Shown here piece by piece: positions 42,225-50,597 of a stretch of DNA of 64,000 nt. This DNA comes from RBG-13-51-18 sp050014095. GTDB taxonomy: Bacteria > Chloroflexota > Dehalococcoidia > Dehalococcoidales > RBG-16-60-22. The stretch's first letter is position 1; each line of letters opens with the position of its first letter. The DNA is taken from assembly GCA_050014095.1 (NCBI GenBank), contig JBEKDZ010000005.1, positions 124,001 through 188,000 of the forward strand, written 5' to 3'. The notes below the pieces were generated by a model. It did not search any database. It was not told the origin of the DNA and was given only the letters and a program-made list of their open reading frames with translations. The position numbers and the translations under genes were made by a program.

Positions 42225-44021
42225 GTGAAAAAGCTGGTATCTGGAGTCTCGATTACCATTTTTATTGCCCTTATCATGTTATTAGTGACCAATTTCGCTT
42301 TGCCGAGTATGCCGGCGCAAGCTGCGGAGTCCGGCCCTAAATGCTGGGGGGTAATAATAGGGGTTTCAGATTATTATTATGGCTATTATATAGATACATA
42401 TATCAAGTATGCCGATAATGACGCGCAGGGACTTTATGATATATTAAGTCCCGCCTGGGGTATCAGCCACATTCGGCTGTTAAAGAATTCACAGGCGACG
42501 AAACGCAATATTATGGACGCTATCGACTGGCTGGCGGATAATGCTGGTGCCGATGATACCGTGCTTTTTAGCTTTTCTGGGTTGGGTGATTTAGGCGGTG
42601 TTATTTGCCCTTACGATCTTAATTATTTGACTGCCAACGGAATATCAGCGACGGAGTTATCCCAAGCGATTAGTCCGATAAAGGCGCGGAAAATCGTGGT
42701 AATCCTGCAAAGCTGGGGCTCAGGAGCTTTTCAGAACGATTTATCAAGCAATGGCCGGGTGATATTGATGTCATCTCGTATTAACGAAGTTACATGGATG
42801 TCTAATGAGCTGAGACACTCTGTTTTTGACTATTATATTTTACAGGCGCTTGACAGGTTTGACTTGGTTGATGCCAATGATGATTACGAGCTTTCTGCCG
42901 AAGAAATTTTTGATTATGCCAGTCTTATGACATCAGTTTATGAAATGGAAGAAGAATATACCTATATCCAGCATCCGCTGATTGATGACCGCTATTCCGG
43001 GGAGCTTCCTTTATTATCAAAATTCACCTTCGTGACCGATATCAGTCTTCCTGCCGGCACAACAATACTAACGCTGGACGGTATTAACTATACCTCGCCG
43101 TCTACGTCACTGCTCTGGGTACCTGGTGTATCGCACACGATGACCGTGCCCCAGGTGGTGAATGTGGGCAACGGCATCAGATATCGCTTTACCGGATGGA
43201 ATGATGGAGACACCTCAACCACCAAAACCGTCTCCAAAGGGTCTTTCACCGCCAACTATCAGAAGGAGCATCAACTCACTATCATCTCCGCAGTTAATGG
43301 AACGCAAGGAGCTGGCTGGTATAAAGATGGCACAACAACTTCCTTTTCAGCGACACAAAATATTACATTGCCGGATGCTAAACATTACTTTACCGGCTGG
43401 AGCGGCGATTTTACGGGAACGTCATCTTCGGGCTCGCTAGTCATAAATGCCCCTAAAACGGTAACGGCCAACTGGCGCAACGAATATCTCCTATCGCTTA
43501 CTTCGGCTTACGGTAACCCTGTTGGAGCCGGCTGGTACAAAGAAGGAGATACTGCAACGTTCTCGGTGGCGTCTTATATGGAAACATCAGATACCAAACA
43601 TTACTTCACCGGCTGGAGCGGTGACTATTCTGGCACCTCGTCTTCAGCCTCATTAATCATGAATGGTCCGAATAAAGTAACCGCTAACTGGCGTCATGAA
43701 TATCTCCTGACAATTAACTCGGATTATGGCCAGCCCACTGGCGCCGGCTGGTATAAAGAAGGGGAAAAGGCTAATATTTCCGTTGAGCCTACCCAGGGCT
43801 TCATCATCCGGCATAATTTCACCGGCTGGAGCGGCGACTTAAACGATACGCAGTCGAGCTCCGGGATAAATATGAATTCTCCTAAGGTTATCCAGGCTAA
43901 CTGGCAGACGGACTATATTCAGCTATATGCTCTTAGCGGTATTGTCATAGTCCTGGCTGTGGCACTCATCTCAATTGTTATTCTCATTCAGCGGGGTAAG
44001 CGTGGAGGCAATATCGCCTAG
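42225..44021 (+). CDS. Pseudo-caspase with InlB-like repeats, membrane-anchored
   Basis: 598 residues. Signal peptide (about 1-34), caspase/C14-type domain (about 38-260), three or four InlB-like repeats (about 265-565), then a transmembrane helix near 570-592 and a basic tail. The caspase fold reads KCWGVIIGVSDYY and ADNDAQGLYDIL, yet FSFSGLG has Leu120 where the catalytic His of SGHG should be. ILQSWGSG has Trp164 where the catalytic Cys of DSCxSG should be. It is therefore probably inactive. The repeats read YFTGWSGD, SLVINAPKTVTANW (divergent InlB B-repeat type). GTG start with GGAGGATA upstream. The next gene is 47 bp downstream. Confidence 0.78.
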   Translation: MKKLVSGVSITIFIALIMLLVTNFALPSMPAQAAESGPKCWGVIIGVSDYYYGYYIDTYIKYADNDAQGLYDILSPAWGISHIRLLKNSQATKRNIMDAIDWLADNAGADDTVLFSFSGLGDLGGVICPYDLNYLTANGISATELSQAISPIKARKIVVILQSWGSGAFQNDLSSNGRVILMSSRINEVTWMSNELRHSVFDYYILQALDRFDLVDANDDYELSAEEIFDYASLMTSVYEMEEEYTYIQHPLIDDRYSGELPLLSKFTFVTDISLPAGTTILTLDGINYTSPSTSLLWVPGVSHTMTVPQVVNVGNGIRYRFTGWNDGDTSTTKTVSKGSFTANYQKEHQLTIISAVNGTQGAGWYKDGTTTSFSATQNITLPDAKHYFTGWSGDFTGTSSSGSLVINAPKTVTANWRNEYLLSLTSAYGNPVGAGWYKEGDTATFSVASYMETSDTKHYFTGWSGDYSGTSSSASLIMNGPNKVTANWRHEYLLTINSDYGQPTGAGWYKEGEKANISVEPTQGFIIRHNFTGWSGDLNDTQSSSGINMNSPKVIQANWQTDYIQLYALSGIVIVLAVALISIVILIQRGKRGGNIA

Positions 44022-44068
44022 TTGACAATTAGTCGTGCTCGTGTGTAATCTATGATTGAGGAATTTTC

Positions 44069-45010
44069 ATGCCAGATTGTCCTAACTGTGGACGCCACAC
44101 ATTGAGAACCAAAGATTGGGCTTGTCAGTGGTGCGGCTATCCACTTATGTCAAAATCCTTTAAAGTCATCGATAAAACGTTTAAAGAGCTTGAGGAAGAG
44201 CGAAACCTCGCTTTAAAACCGACCGGCTCTGAAGACGAGTCTGAAATCGCAACCGAATACAATTCCGAACCGGGGCCACCAGTTGCACCACCAGTGAAAC
44301 CCGTTTCTAGGCCCCGCCCCGCGCCTGTTCCTCCTCCGCAAGCGCAACCAAGTGCCATGCAGCCACCGGTAGCTGAACCTCCTCCACCGGAGCAACAAAG
44401 TGCAATGCCTTCACCCGCTATCGAGCCTCCTTCCGAGGTTCAACCCAGTGAAGTACCTCCACCTGCTCCCGAACCTCCTCCGCAGGCGCAAGAAGGTGCT
44501 GTATTGCCGCCCGCGCCCGAGCCTGCACCGGAACCAGTGCAGCCGATAGCGTCTCCGCCTCCGCCGCCAGGCCAAAACGAACCTGCTCCGGAGCCAGTGC
44601 CCCCGCCTATGCCCCCACCGGCAGCGAAACCCCGAATAATCGTTGAGCCTGAACCCCCGCCTGAACCCACAATAAAGCTGGAAGAGATCCAGGATGGCAT
44701 GGAAATAACCGCAGAACAAATTGACGCACTTTTCAGGACAGCCAAAGAAAGAGCCAATGCCAAATTAGCCGAAAAAACCCTGGTCATAAGAGGCGTCGTT
44801 GAAAAAGTATTCATTAAAGACCAGCTTGATATCCGCTATGTCATGGTTACCAGCGCGCAAAATAAAATGACGTGGGGTTTGCGTTGCACCTTCAATAAAG
44901 AAGGGTCATCACAGTTAGCCTCTCTCAAGGAAGGGGAGGCAGTGGCGGTGCAGGGCAAATACGAGGGCTATAGCAAGAACATTATCTTTAAAGACTGCGT
45001 CCTGATTTAG
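44069..45010 (+). CDS. Zinc-ribbon, proline-rich, OB-fold protein
   Basis: 313 residues in three parts. A zinc ribbon is at 4-22 (CPNCGRH...CQWCGY). A long Pro/Glu/Ala/Gln-rich linker (about 60-205) has repeated PPP, AEPPP and QPS units. The C-terminal domain (about 215-313) resembles the tRNA_anti-like OB-fold (EKTLVIRGVVEKVF, GEAVAVQGKYEGYSKNIIFKDCVLI). No signal peptide is seen, so it should be cytoplasmic or membrane-peripheral. It follows the pseudo-caspase (47 bp) and probably shares its transcript. It converges with the nucleotidyltransferase gene, overlapping by 4 bp. Function unknown. Confidence 0.75.
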   Translation: MPDCPNCGRHTLRTKDWACQWCGYPLMSKSFKVIDKTFKELEEERNLALKPTGSEDESEIATEYNSEPGPPVAPPVKPVSRPRPAPVPPPQAQPSAMQPPVAEPPPPEQQSAMPSPAIEPPSEVQPSEVPPPAPEPPPQAQEGAVLPPAPEPAPEPVQPIASPPPPPGQNEPAPEPVPPPMPPPAAKPRIIVEPEPPPEPTIKLEEIQDGMEITAEQIDALFRTAKERANAKLAEKTLVIRGVVEKVFIKDQLDIRYVMVTSAQNKMTWGLRCTFNKEGSSQLASLKEGEAVAVQGKYEGYSKNIIFKDCVLI

Positions 45011-45792
45011 CGGCGGTACTTTTCAACCTCATCCAGCGTATATCTCATCAGCTTAAGCGTTTCTTCAATATCCCCCGGCGGCATTCCGTAATGCCAGGCC
45101 GCGGCGCTTTCTATCAAAGGTTTCCACCGTTTATCTAACGCTTTGAGCGCCCAGCGCGTCGAAACAGGTTTGGATTCTACCGTGCCATGCTTAAGCGTAT
45201 ATAGGGCGCGGCAACACGTTACAACTATATAGGGCTGGTGTTTGGGTGGCTCTAACCAATCACGTTTATCTAGCTTTGACGGCCAATATTCCAATAAGCC
45301 GGAGACAATAGCGCGGCGTATTTCATCCGAAGATACTGGCGCAATCATGGGGCCAAGTGGTGGGCCGGCTACCACTATCCCTTTTTCCCGCAAAATATGC
45401 CTGTTAATTATCCAGTCGATTCCTTGCTCGGTAAGAAAAAACTTGCCCTCGTTAAGATAAGGGATTTTCCGTTGGCTGGGTTGATACCGAAGCAGCATTC
45501 TCTTGGAGAAATATGTGCCTTCCAGTTGTTTTGCCCATTCCAGCCCACTGTCCCGGACGCGCATATGTATCGCTTCTAAATCCGGAATTTGCTTGCTTGG
45601 GATTCTTCTGGCGGTGACGACTAGAAAATCGATATCGCTGTGCCCGGGGTCGAAGTCTCCGCTGGCTAAAGAGCCGTGTAGATATAGTCCAACGAAGTTA
45701 TCATTTAAAACAGCCCGTACGTTCACCAGCAGCAGTTGTACGGCTTCGTTAACATAGGGGTATGGTGTAGGATGTGATACGGGCGAAGTCAT
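45007..45792 (-). CDS. Nucleotidyltransferase of the aminoglycoside-adenylyltransferase type
   Basis: 261 residues. The N-terminal nucleotidyltransferase motif is LHGSLASGDFDPGHSDIDFLVV (GS then D-x-D; about 39-58), with a C-terminal DUF4111-like helical domain. It resembles AadA/ANT(9) enzymes that adenylate streptomycin or spectinomycin, but many homologs have no proven resistance role. It is co-directional with, and 3 bp after, the Nudix gene, so the two are one operon. The label is by pattern only. Confidence 0.75.
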   Translation of the reverse strand: MTSPVSHPTPYPYVNEAVQLLLVNVRAVLNDNFVGLYLHGSLASGDFDPGHSDIDFLVVTARRIPSKQIPDLEAIHMRVRDSGLEWAKQLEGTYFSKRMLLRYQPSQRKIPYLNEGKFFLTEQGIDWIINRHILREKGIVVAGPPLGPMIAPVSSDEIRRAIVSGLLEYWPSKLDKRDWLEPPKHQPYIVVTCCRALYTLKHGTVESKPVSTRWALKALDKRWKPLIESAAAWHYGMPPGDIEETLKLMRYTLDEVEKYRR

Positions 45793-45795
45793 TGT

Positions 45796-46386
45796 TTACT
45801 CTTTTATCTTGGCGATGATACCCAGTAATTTATTCAATATCCTGGCGGTAGCACCCCAGATTCTAATCCCATTATAGTAATAAGCAAAGGACGTTACTCT
45901 TTTCCCGTTAAGCGTTTCAAATTCGGGTTTCATCGAGTTCTTCTCCAGCAGCGCCGGGATGGGCACGCTGATTATCTTAGCCACCTCTGCCTTGTTTGGC
46001 GTAAAATGGTAGGGCCACGGTATTGCCGCAACGAACGGCGTTACAATGAAGTTAGAGGTCGTGGTTATTTCGTCGTCCAGCTCACCCAGTATCATAACGT
46101 CTTCTTGGCGTAAGCCTATCTCTTCCTCTAATTCCCGCAAGGCGGTCTCACGCAATGTTTTATCCCCTTTATCCCGCACCCCACCGGGGAAAGAAATTTG
46201 CCCTTTATGTGTCTTGACCTTGTTCGTCCGCTTGATGAACACAATATGGTATTGTCCCTCTTTTTTATAGATGGGTATCAACACGGCTGACGGCAAACGG
46301 CTGGTATCGGTAATGTAAAACTTCTGTCGCTGCGCCAGTATTTTCTTCAGCTCCGCTTCCATCGACCCTATATTATAACGGCGCAA
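45796..46386 (-). CDS. CoA pyrophosphatase-type Nudix hydrolase
   Basis: 196 residues. The Nudix box GGVRDKGDKTLRETALRELEEEIGL is split here as GGVRDKGD and TALRELEEEIGL. It is preceded by IVFIKRTNKVKTHKGQISFPGG, the extra motif of CoA-cleaving (NudL/PCD1) enzymes. It would hydrolyse CoA or its oxidised derivatives to 4'-phosphopantetheine and 3',5'-ADP. The frame opens at 46386; an internal ATG at 46362 is equally possible. First gene of a two-gene unit with the nucleotidyltransferase. Confidence 0.88.
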   Translation of the reverse strand: MRRYNIGSMEAELKKILAQRQKFYITDTSRLPSAVLIPIYKKEGQYHIVFIKRTNKVKTHKGQISFPGGVRDKGDKTLRETALRELEEEIGLRQEDVMILGELDDEITTTSNFIVTPFVAAIPWPYHFTPNKAEVAKIISVPIPALLEKNSMKPEFETLNGKRVTSFAYYYNGIRIWGATARILNKLLGIIAKIKE

Positions 46387-46471
46387 AGGTAATTACAACT
46401 TGCTCCTTTCTGTTTCTTCCCCAACCCATATATATTGTGTATAATTTAACTGTCATTTGGAGAAAAGCGTT

Positions 46472-47602
46472 ATGGATTTTAATCTGACCGAGCAGGAAAA
46501 GATGCTGCAAAGGGCGGCTAAGGATTTTGCTGTTAAAAAGGTCGCTCCTAAAGCAGCTGAAATCGACCGCACCGGCGAGTTCCCATTAGGTCTGGCTAAA
46601 GAGATGGGCAGGCTCGGTTTCCGGGGCTTGCCTTATCCTGCTAAATATGGCGGCAGTGGCGCTGGTTACGTTAGCTTTATTCTGGCGCTGGAGCAGATTT
46701 GTCAGGCATCTTTATCCGTCGGCGCTATCATGGCAATTAATACCGTTCCGGAGGAGGGCATCTATCGCTTCGGCAATGAGGAGCAGAAAAAGCGTCTCCT
46801 TAAGCCCCTGGCGAGCGGGCAATGGCTGGGTGGCATTGGCTTCACCGAGCCGGACACCGGCTCCGACCCCCGTATGGTCAAGACCATCGCCCGGCGCAGC
46901 GGTAAGGGCTACACTATCAACGGACAAAAAATGTTCATGTCCCTGGCGCCGGTACTGGACGTGGTGCTGCTCTTCGCCCGCCGTGAAGGCGCGGAAGGAC
47001 TAAACGCTTTTATCGTGGAATCAAAGTCTAAGGGCTTTGCCGTACAGGAGGTGCTGGAGACGATGGGGTTAAGGGGACTGGGCACCTCTATCGTCAATCT
47101 CGACGATGTTTACGTGCCAGAGGAAAACTTAATCGGCAAGCCGGGGCAGGGATTTGATATTTTATTGGATGCCATCAGCGTCGAGCGGATGAGCGTGGCG
47201 ATGCAGGGGGTGGCGGTAGCACAGGCGGCGCTGGATTTATCGCTGGACTACGCTAAGCAGCGGCAGGCGCAGGGCAAGTCCATTGCCCGGATGCAGGCTA
47301 TCCAGCAACCGCTGGCGGAGATGGCATCCCGTATCGAAGCGGCGCGCTGGCTGGTCTACCGCACCGCCTTTTTACGCGACCAGGCTCAAAGCATCCAGTA
47401 CGAGTCCTCCATGGCTAAGCTCTTTGCCTCGCAAGTGGCAGTGGAGGTAACGCGTATGGCGATGCAGATTCATGGCTCCTACGGCGTGATGAAGTCGCTC
47501 CCCGTAGAGCGACTCTACCGCGATGCTAAAATGACCGAGATATACGTCGGCATCTCGGAAGTGCACCGCAGCATCATCGCTAACCAGCTGATACAGGGAT
47601 AA
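46472..47602 (+). CDS. Acyl-CoA dehydrogenase
   Basis: 376 residues, FAD-dependent alpha,beta-desaturation of an acyl-CoA. Landmarks: FTEPDTGSDPRMVKT (FAD/substrate loop), RMSVAMQGVAVAQAALD in the middle and MQIHGSYGVMKSLPVERLYRDAK, with the FAD-binding R/D tail, near 330-355. The catalytic Glu position is not unambiguous by eye. A TTG at 46457 opens the frame, but ATG 46472 with GGAG 9 nt upstream is the better start. tgt starts 4 bp after its stop. No electron-transfer flavoprotein is encoded nearby. Confidence 0.92.
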   Translation: MDFNLTEQEKMLQRAAKDFAVKKVAPKAAEIDRTGEFPLGLAKEMGRLGFRGLPYPAKYGGSGAGYVSFILALEQICQASLSVGAIMAINTVPEEGIYRFGNEEQKKRLLKPLASGQWLGGIGFTEPDTGSDPRMVKTIARRSGKGYTINGQKMFMSLAPVLDVVLLFARREGAEGLNAFIVESKSKGFAVQEVLETMGLRGLGTSIVNLDDVYVPEENLIGKPGQGFDILLDAISVERMSVAMQGVAVAQAALDLSLDYAKQRQAQGKSIARMQAIQQPLAEMASRIEAARWLVYRTAFLRDQAQSIQYESSMAKLFASQVAVEVTRMAMQIHGSYGVMKSLPVERLYRDAKMTEIYVGISEVHRSIIANQLIQG

Positions 47603-47605
47603 TCA

Positions 47606-48778
47606 ATGCCTCAAAAACATTTCAATTTATTGAAGACGTGTCATAACGCCCGCGCCGGCGAGCTTAATACCCCCCACGGTAAAGTGCTGACGCCCGCCTT
47701 CATGCCGGTGGGCAGCCAGGCAACGGTCAAAACCCTCACCCCGGAAGACGTTAAGAGTCTGGGCTTCAACATGATTCTAGCAAATACCTATCACCTTTAC
47801 CTGCGTCCCGGCATCGACGTTATTAAGAAGCTGGGGGGACTGCATAAATTCATGGCCTGGGATAGAGCCATCCTTACCGATAGCGGCGGCTACCAGGTGT
47901 TCAGTCTATCGCCACTATGCAAGATAACCGACGAGGGCGTTACCTTTCGTTCCCATATTGACGGCAGCGAGCATTTCTTTACGCCGGAGCTAGCGATGAA
48001 ATACCAGGAGTACTTAGGCGCTGATATTATTATGGTGCTGGATGAGTGCTCCGCTTATGGCGATAGTAGAGAAAAAATACGTAAAGCTATGGAGAGGACA
48101 CATCGCTGGGCGGAGAGATGTCTCAAAGCCCATAAAAGCAATGACCAGGCGATTTACGCCATCGTTCAAGGGGGTATGTTCCCCGATTTACGACAAGTTT
48201 CGGCGGAATACCTGACCAAGCTGGATTTCCCGGGCTACGCTATCGGCGGCTTGAGCGTCGGCGAGCCGAAGGGAGTCACCCTGCCGATAATCGAACAGAC
48301 GGCAGAACTATTACCAAAGGATAAGCCACGTTATCTCATGGGCGTCGGCGCGCCGGAGGACCTCGTCGTTGGGGTGGCGCGCGGCATCGACCTCTTCGAT
48401 TGCGCTTTACCGACCCGCGTGGCGCGTAACGGCGCTCTCTTCACGCGTAAGGGGAGGGTGAATATCCGCCGGGCGGCTTATGCCAAAATGGATAAGCCTA
48501 TCGACCCGACGTGCGACTGCTATACCTGCCGCACCTTTTCCGCCGCTTACTTAAGCCACCTGTTCCGAGCGGAGGAGCTTTTAGCTTTGCGGTTGGCTAC
48601 CATCCATAACCTGCGCTTTATCAGCAACCTCATGCGCGATATTAGAAGCACTATTCTGGATGGCACGTTCGACGCTTTTGCTAAGGAATTTCTATCAAGT
48701 TATAAGACTACTAATGAACAGACCCGTATGGCGCAAAAGGGGAGGTGGCTAAAGGGGAGAGATAATAGCAGTAAATAA
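47606..48778 (+). CDS. tgt: tRNA-guanine transglycosylase
   Basis: 390 residues. Replaces the wobble guanine of GUN anticodons by the queuosine precursor. Shows ILTDSGGYQVFSL (catalytic Asp region), GADIIMVLDECSAY, and the zinc site CDCYTCRTFSAAYLSHLFRAEE near 315-338 with the later His. Normal length for bacterial Tgt. It follows the acyl-CoA dehydrogenase with only 3 bp between, so they share a message though not a pathway. Confidence 0.96.
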   Translation: MPQKHFNLLKTCHNARAGELNTPHGKVLTPAFMPVGSQATVKTLTPEDVKSLGFNMILANTYHLYLRPGIDVIKKLGGLHKFMAWDRAILTDSGGYQVFSLSPLCKITDEGVTFRSHIDGSEHFFTPELAMKYQEYLGADIIMVLDECSAYGDSREKIRKAMERTHRWAERCLKAHKSNDQAIYAIVQGGMFPDLRQVSAEYLTKLDFPGYAIGGLSVGEPKGVTLPIIEQTAELLPKDKPRYLMGVGAPEDLVVGVARGIDLFDCALPTRVARNGALFTRKGRVNIRRAAYAKMDKPIDPTCDCYTCRTFSAAYLSHLFRAEELLALRLATIHNLRFISNLMRDIRSTILDGTFDAFAKEFLSSYKTTNEQTRMAQKGRWLKGRDNSSK

Positions 48779-48844
48779 GTTGAAAAAAGGGTGAAGTTGC
48801 CTTAAACTGACACTTAGAGAGGTTTTAGGCTTAGGAGGTGAGGA

Positions 48845-49057
48845 TTGAAGAGAGAGTTTACCGTGATTATTGAAAAAGACGAGGATGGGTATTTTATCGG
48901 GACTGTTCCGCAGCTTAAGGGCTGTCATACCCAAGCTAAATCATTGGATGAACTGATGGAGCGAACAAAAGAGGCTGCTTTGTTGTGCCTTGAAGTAGAG
49001 GGAGAAGTTGGGGAAGGTGATTTACGGTTTGTCGGAGTTCAAAGAATTGCGGTATGA
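48845..49057 (+). CDS. hicB: HicB-type antitoxin
   Basis: 70 residues. FTVIIEKDEDGYFIGTVPQLKGCHTQAKSLDEL is split as the two strands of a partial RNase-H-like HicB fold. It has no DNA-binding tail of the larger HicB forms. Starts at TTG 48845 after AGGAGGTGAGG. The stop overlaps the hicA ATG by 4 bp (ATGA). Order is hicB then hicA. It should neutralise HicA. Confidence 0.85.
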   Translation: MKREFTVIIEKDEDGYFIGTVPQLKGCHTQAKSLDELMERTKEAALLCLEVEGEVGEGDLRFVGVQRIAV

Positions 49058-49278
49058 GTAGGCTGCCTTCTTTGACGGGTGAACGGATTGTCAAAGCACT
49101 GACCGGAATCGGATTTGAAATCTTGAGGAGAAAGGGTAGTCATATTTACCTGAAACATCCGGACGGAAGAGCAACAGTTGTTCCGGTTCATAAGGGGGAG
49201 TCTCTAGGTAAGGGATTATTAAGAGCAATAATAAAGGATGCCGACTTAAGCCGAGAAGAATTTCTTAAACTGCTTTGA
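49054..49278 (+). CDS. hicA: HicA-type toxin
   Basis: 74 residues, a double-stranded RNA-binding-like mRNA interferase. The catalytic His lies in RRKGSHIYLKHPDG, with VPVHKGESLGKGLLRAIIKD following. HicA cleaves mRNA until bound by HicB. It overlaps hicB by 4 bp. Whether the pair is active is not known; nothing is missing from either gene. Confidence 0.88.
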   Translation: MSRLPSLTGERIVKALTGIGFEILRRKGSHIYLKHPDGRATVVPVHKGESLGKGLLRAIIKDADLSREEFLKLL

Positions 49279-49320
49279 ATAAAAAAGAGAGAAATACCAT
49301 TATAATCCGAGAGGTTCATT

Positions 49321-49467
49321 ATGGCTAAAGAAAAAGAAAAGAAACACAAACATGAGTCGCCCATTAAGATAGGCGATAGATATATCTGCCCGCATTGTAA
49401 GGCGGAGATACCTGTTAGGCAGGACTGTCCGGCCTGCAAGCTGGAAATCGACTGGACGAAGATTTAA
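49321..49467 (+). CDS. 48-residue zinc-ribbon protein
   Basis: A short gene of 48 codons and TAA. A Lys-rich start (MAKEKEKKHKHE) is followed by YICPHCKAEIPVRQDCPACKLEIDW, split here as CPHC and CPAC, a classic two-CxxC zinc ribbon. It lies 42 bp after hicA on the same strand, with GAGAGG upstream of the ATG. Small zinc ribbons of this type are of unknown role. Confidence 0.65.
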   Translation: MAKEKEKKHKHESPIKIGDRYICPHCKAEIPVRQDCPACKLEIDWTKI

Positions 49468-49556
49468 GTTAGTTTTCAGTTTACAGTCGACAGTAAACAG
49501 TTGGGGGTAAAGGTGGGGGGCAACTAATTACTAATTACTAACAACCAATTACTCTC

Positions 49557-49829
49557 TTATCCCCCATGTATTACGTATAAAACGTTAAGCTTATCGCCAT
49601 CTTTTAACGGCAAATTCATGTCCTTGGGATAAACGCTCTGCCCATTGATAAAAAAGTCGTAGGAATGCATCAGGTTGCCGCTCTTATCGAGGAGCATCTT
49701 CTTAAGTTTGGGGAACTGCTTTACCAGGTCGTGAAGGCACTCTCGAACAGTCTTGCCTTCTACCTTCGTGTTTAAAACGCCGTCCGTGTATCTGCCGAAA
49801 ATGGACGATATTTCTACATCTACGCTCAT
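49557..49829 (-). CDS. MoaD/ThiS-family sulfur carrier protein
   Basis: 90 residues, ubiquitin fold ending in the essential Gly-Gly (VIHGG). That terminus is adenylated by a MoeB/ThiF partner and then thiocarboxylated to donate sulfur. Its ATG overlaps the stop of the adenylyltransferase gene by 4 bp, so the pair is certain. Whether sulfur goes to molybdopterin/tungstopterin, thiamine or something else cannot be read. W/Mo pterin is favoured by fdhD and MOSC in the same operon. Last gene of the eight-gene unit. Confidence 0.88.
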   Translation of the reverse strand: MSVDVEISSIFGRYTDGVLNTKVEGKTVRECLHDLVKQFPKLKKMLLDKSGNLMHSYDFFINGQSVYPKDMNLPLKDGDKLNVLYVIHGG

Positions 49830-50581
49830 CGTTTTTTCATCTGTTTAACTTTATTGCCGCAGACCTCGCAGTTGGGGTCACGGTTGATTTTGAACTCGCT
49901 GAACTTCATCTGCAAGGCATCGTAGTTAAGCAGCCGGTCGGTCAAAAGCTCGCCCAGCCCGACGATATACTTGATGACCTCCGTCGCCTGAATGCAGCCG
50001 ATGATCGCCGGCGTAACCCCGATAACCGGGAACTTTTCTTTGGGCATGGTAGCGCCATGATACAGGCAGTTCAGGCAGGCGGTTTTACCCGGCAGCACCG
50101 TCATCGCTCTGCCTTCGAAGCCGTAGACTGCCCCGTGGAAAAATGGTATCCCTTTTTCGACAGCTGTTCTGTTCAAAAGATACCGAGTGGGCAGGTTATC
50201 CATGGCGTCCACGATTAAATCCGAATCCCCCACGAGCTTAGATATGTTAGCTTCGGTTAGCGTCTCGGCGATAGTTTCTATTTTCTCATTTGTATTGAGT
50301 TTTCCCAGCTTTTCTGCGGCCGAATCCGTCTTTTTCTTGCCGATATTTTCTTCCCAGTGCAGCACCTGCCGGTTTAGGTTGCTTAACTCCACTTTATCAT
50401 GGTCGGCGATGCGCAAGGTGCCGATGCCCGCCGCAGCCAGGTAGATTGCTACCGGCGAGCCTAATCCCCCCACTCCCGCTAAAAACACTCTGGCTTTCTT
50501 AAGCTTCTCCTGTCCCGCCTCCCCGAACCCGTAAATCATTATTTGCCGATCATATCTCTGTAACTCTTCCATGGTAAGCAT
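49826..50581 (-). CDS. MoeB/ThiF-type adenylyltransferase
   Basis: 251 residues. ATP-binding GVGGLGSPVAIYLAAAG (about 36-52), DHDKVELSNLNRQVLH with the Asp/Arg/Asn of the active site, VDAMDNLPTRYLLN, and two CxxC pairs for zinc (CLNC, CEVC). It activates the Gly-Gly end of the MoaD/ThiS protein encoded immediately downstream. Start 50581; nadA ends 16 bp upstream on the same strand. Confidence 0.92.
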   Translation of the reverse strand: MLTMEELQRYDRQIMIYGFGEAGQEKLKKARVFLAGVGGLGSPVAIYLAAAGIGTLRIADHDKVELSNLNRQVLHWEENIGKKKTDSAAEKLGKLNTNEKIETIAETLTEANISKLVGDSDLIVDAMDNLPTRYLLNRTAVEKGIPFFHGAVYGFEGRAMTVLPGKTACLNCLYHGATMPKEKFPVIGVTPAIIGCIQATEVIKYIVGLGELLTDRLLNYDALQMKFSEFKINRDPNCEVCGNKVKQMKKR

Positions 50582-50597
50582 AATATCTTATCTCTTT

